In this document: piece after piece, positions 61,053 to 64,000 of the stretch | How positions within the stretch are numbered: the stretch's first letter is position 1 | Layout: each line of letters opens with the position of its first letter | Source: Eutypa lata | Taxonomy: Eukaryota; Ascomycota; Sordariomycetes; Xylariales; Diatrypaceae | DNA: 64,000 bases | NCBI GenBank assembly: GCA_022661535.1 | Contig: JAKULF010000001.1 | Location: 3,720,001-3,784,000, forward strand | Direction: 5' to 3' | Program-made: the position numbers and the translations under genes | The notes under the pieces: generated by a model | Seen by the model: the letters and a program-made list of their open reading frames with translations, nothing else | Told to the model about the DNA's origin: nothing | Database searches by the model: none

Positions 61053-61325
61053 TCATGGCCAAGCTGAGGTATCTACTGGGCGCTTTGTTGCCACGAGGCG
61101 ATCTGCATCGTTGTACTGAGCCACATAGATCTGGAGAATGTGGTTACTAGTTAGATGCCAACGGCATAGCCACGTGAAATCGGATACACTTTGTGTCAGT
61201 TTAGATGTCTGATCCCACCTGACCATGCCGTTGAATCTCGGGTTGGGTGTACCGGAAGTCTCAGATCGATACTCGTTGAAGATATGTGGATCATGGCTGT
61301 AATCGCCGATGGAAAGAAGTAGCAA
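61053..61325 (-). CDS. Unrecognised coding-like segment (possible exon or relic)
   Basis: A 90-codon open segment on the minus strand with ordinary amino-acid composition (rich in Asn, Thr, Ser, with well-spaced Trp), for example NPRFNGMVRWDQTSK. It has no ATG at a sensible place, and the reading frame is closed just upstream. It could be the last exon of an undetected gene, or a decayed piece. No family is recognised. Confidence 0.25.
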   Translation of the reverse strand: MLLLSIGDYSHDPHIFNEYRSETSGTPNPRFNGMVRWDQTSKLTQSVSDFTWLCRWHLTSNHILQIYVAQYNDADRLVATKRPVDTSAWP

Positions 61326-62410
61326 ATTGCTAGCCTAACCGTTTTGCCTCGGTACCTGCCTAGGTCTAGAGCTTCTTAGTTGGAAATTGCCCCTGATGCC
61401 CCAAAACATTATCGAATAGAACATCGGTGTCATCGCCTACTATGTTTCCCATGTGGCATTTCGCCGATGCTATGCCACAGCAACTATCTACGCATACCCA
61501 TGTAACAGGTTTCCCGATGACAGGGAGCATGTCTCAAACCCCTACTTCGATGACAAGTATGTACTGGCTGCTTGATCGAAATTGGCCTGTTCAACATGTC
61601 GATATGACGAGATCTAGACCTCATCGCTCTCGAACACAAAAGAAATAAAACTCCTATAGGTCATATGCCTCCCCCCTTTCTTCGCATTTTCCTTCTCCTT
61701 CATGGATGCACTTACTAGCTAGTTTTCTAAAAATAGGATGCTGGAAATCCTATCACAAGTTGGCAAGAGATTCTATTCGCCAACAATTAGCTTTCCATTC
61801 AGTATACCTATACGGAGTCTGCGTCCTAGTTGTATTGCGTGTATTACCTCGATATTCTTCCGAATCTCGAGACTTCGAGGCAATCCCGATTGGATGTATT
61901 CTGATTCCTTGCGCATGTTCCCGCCTTGCATTCATTAATAATATATTATGCTGCGTATAAGAGATCCAACTTGAAGAGGGCAACCAAACTAGACACAGTT
62001 AGCTGGATAATATATGCATCTAGGTAGGTATCTATCAGAACAAACTTGATGTCGATCTACAGATAAAACTGCTGCCGGGGATGCCGCTAGCATAAAACAT
62101 GGACAACGTTGCACACAGTTGCCAGTATCATGATGGGCTCATAGGTAATCCCTCTCGTTATCGAAGCCGTTCCAGACCTTCACCCTCTTGTTATTTAAGC
62201 TGTTCTAGATTTTCGGTTAATTACTTTCCACGTGGTCGCCGTCTTACGTGTCTCAGTAAACTGGCATGTCTTAATTAACTGACAGGGCCGATTGTATGTA
62301 TCCCGTAGACTGAATCAAAACCCACTTTCACCACATCGGTCTGTGGTAGGATTGACATCAACTAACTTATGTATGCGATGTTATGGATGTCTGAATTACT
62401 CTCGTGAACT

Positions 62411-62543
62411 GCCTACAGCGATAACCGCCTAACTACGGCGACGATAGCCTAATACAGCGAGCGGCAACCGGCTAGTTACGTTGACGACCGCCTAATACAG
62501 CGAACGATAACCGCCTATGGCGACAACCGCCTACAGCGACATA
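62411..62543. repeat. Degenerate ~20-bp tandem repeat, about seven units
   Basis: Units share the core CCTA(N)ACAGCGA(N)AACCG with substitutions and length changes, for example around 62412, 62450, 62493 and 62531. No coding frame persists through them. Such arrays occur in the terminal repeats of some fungal retroelements, but no full element is seen. Confidence 0.7.
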
Positions 62544-63258
62544 GTTGCAGGTATACGGATAGAGTTAATCAGGGATAGACACCTATATATGACATTAGGG
62601 GTTGGCATTTTCAAAACACGTGTGGTGTATTATACGTAGAATACACTGTAACAATATTAGCGTTCGCAACAAGTCAAGTAACAAGGCAAATCAAGCCAAG
62701 TCAAACAAGATATCCTGGTGTGAATTGGCGTAGTTCGTGAATTGATTTAGTTCACGCCTTCAGTTCGTGTCTGGTAAAGTATCCGAGCTTCGGAAGGAAA
62801 TGATACCCACCGAAGCCGCTACCTGCATACAGCCGGGCGTTCAACAACAAGGTTGACGATAAAATCAAGCCACACACCCCGCGTAACTATACCACACACC
62901 CAGCATGCCGTATGCCACACAGCATCCGCCTTCGTACGTTATTCAGGAAAATGGTCGTCTAATTAGTTAAACCAATTGTGGCTTACTCTACATAGTTACC
63001 AGGCTACAACAGTTAAGACCTACATACATATGTATGTCGGGTAGGTATTACACGCATCGGAGTGGTTAACTTAAGTCTCGGAATGCATCCCGGAATGCAT
63101 TACCCAAACCTATAGGTAGGTACACTACTGCGCTGGGGGGGTTTCAAGACCATCAAGAGATCGACTTTTTATTAAATAAGTTCGTCTTTGCCGGAAGTTA
63201 ATCTCCTATTTAAAAGTTTTTAATTTAACGTAATAACCGTATTACGAAATGATCTTAT

Positions 63259-63312
63259 ATAATTATTATCTTAAACCATATAATAAGGTTTTTAAGAATT
63301 AATAATAATTAT
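63259..63312. repeat. AT-rich inverted repeat (hairpin or small element remnant)
   Basis: The left arm (63259-63277) and right arm (63287-63312) are imperfect reverse complements (ATAATTATTA...TTAAACC against GGTTTTTAAG...TAATAATTAT) around a 9-base loop, in a ~200-bp A/T-rich patch. Confidence 0.65.
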
Positions 63313-64000
63313 ATATAAAACTAAAGATAAATTTTCTAAGCTAAAACATTTATTAAGTTAAATATATTTAAAGCATATACAGCAAGTACGTATCAAGACT
63401 ATTGTCAATTCGACATTGTGTCGAAAACCCCCCCTGCCGCCCTAGTATATGTTAAGACAGCCTTGACATGCTGGCCAAGTACCATACAGTACAGCTACCT
63501 ACCTAGTTATTACTTTATATGTAACAATACCGTAATAAAACGGCATACAAAGATTCCTCGTCACTTATTAGATGGAAAGGGCTAACTATACAGAATTATT
63601 GGATTAATCACAGCCTATTTCGTAAGTGTATTTATGATTCCCCCTTAGAGTCCAGATATCCTACTACCTACCTAACTTATGTAAGTATTTACCACCTACG
63701 TAATAGCTACGTTTACATGCTAAGGGAGTCGGGTCTGTTCAACAGTCTGAGACATTGTTCCGTTCCCCGGCCTTACGTAACCAGAGGCACATACCTATGC
63801 AGAAGCGCCAGAATCCCACGTGGCCATTAATGTTATAAGAGTTATATCAAAAAATGTTATTTTTATAACATGACGTAGCTTTATAGATATGCTGCAATAC
63901 ATGTTTTGCATATAACTATTGACTATATGCTTGCAATTTTACATTCGGTATGCCCGACTAGCCATGCAACGGAGTGACAAAAATTGGTAAACGTTAGGTC

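Larger units (their letters stand above)
61326..64000. other. Gene-free AT-rich and repetitive tail
   Basis: No gene is supported on either strand. It contains a cluster of degenerate ~20-bp repeats (62411-62543), a strongly AT-rich segment (63170-63380) with an inverted repeat, and scattered TACCTACC motifs. The A/T-rich part could be a mutated mobile-element remnant, but no transposase motif is visible. Confidence 0.45.

Noticed and set aside
61427..61648. Plus-strand open stretches near 61.4-61.6 kb
   Set aside because: Two frames are open for 45-70 codons but neither has a domain or good splice sites. They overlap the upstream side of the minus-strand candidate.

Overview
The window looks like a chromosome segment of a filamentous ascomycete, probably a Sordariomycete. 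The evidence is short GT-AG introns (about 50-190 nt) with CTAAC/CTGAC-type branch points, monocistronic genes on both strands, fungus-specific families (rhodopsin-domain membrane protein, SKN7-type regulator, HAD_SAK RNA-repair-like protein, fungal acyltransferase) and long intergenic stretches full of GTAG/GTAT microsatellites. Placement below class level is a guess. Gene models were built by joining open segments at splice sites so that phase closes exactly. The main multi-exon models all give an intact frame with a length typical of the family.

Layout. 1-12.4 kb is accessory or metabolic: a truncated MFS transporter divergent from a rhodopsin-domain protein, a complete five-block P450 model (4 exons), a secreted GDSL/SGNH esterase, an unrecognised and possibly decaying multi-exon gene near 9.4-10.3 kb, and an FAD-dependent oxidoreductase. 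12.4-15.2 kb has no clear gene but holds a 114-bp tandem duplication. 15.2-17.5 kb is eIF2B epsilon. 17.5-23.3 kb and 25.9-32.6 kb are gene deserts rich in tetranucleotide repeats that flank the oxidative-stress and osmotic response regulator SKN7 (23.4-25.9 kb). 32.6-36.6 kb holds a BTB-like protein with a long Pro-Ala repeat and a 2EXR/F-box-like protein. 40.3-42.5 kb is DNA primase small subunit with two MluI cell-cycle boxes upstream. 43.8-45.7 kb is a HAD_SAK protein with an RGG tail. 47.2-48.9 kb is a BAHD-type O-acyltransferase, next to a broken polyketide synthase relic (50.1-51.1 kb). 51.6-53.3 kb holds a DUF167 protein and a complex I subunit in convergent orientation. 54.1-54.9 kb may be a HET-domain relic. 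55.1-59.2 kb is ubiquitin protease UBP2, followed by the FHA splicing factor Pml1/SNIP1 at 60.0-60.9 kb. The last 3 kb is gene-free, AT-rich and repetitive.

Functional picture. The right half is mostly housekeeping (translation initiation, replication, ubiquitin recycling, splicing, respiration) with single-copy conserved genes. The left edge and the 47-51 kb segment have a secondary-metabolism flavour. The acyltransferase beside a PKS pseudogene suggests the remains of a small biosynthetic cluster. I see no intact transposon, CRISPR array, tRNA or rRNA, and no clearly new multi-gene system. The most interesting items are the PKS relic, the unassigned 9.4-10.3 kb gene, the 17-nt SKN7 microexon and the cell-cycle boxes before primase.
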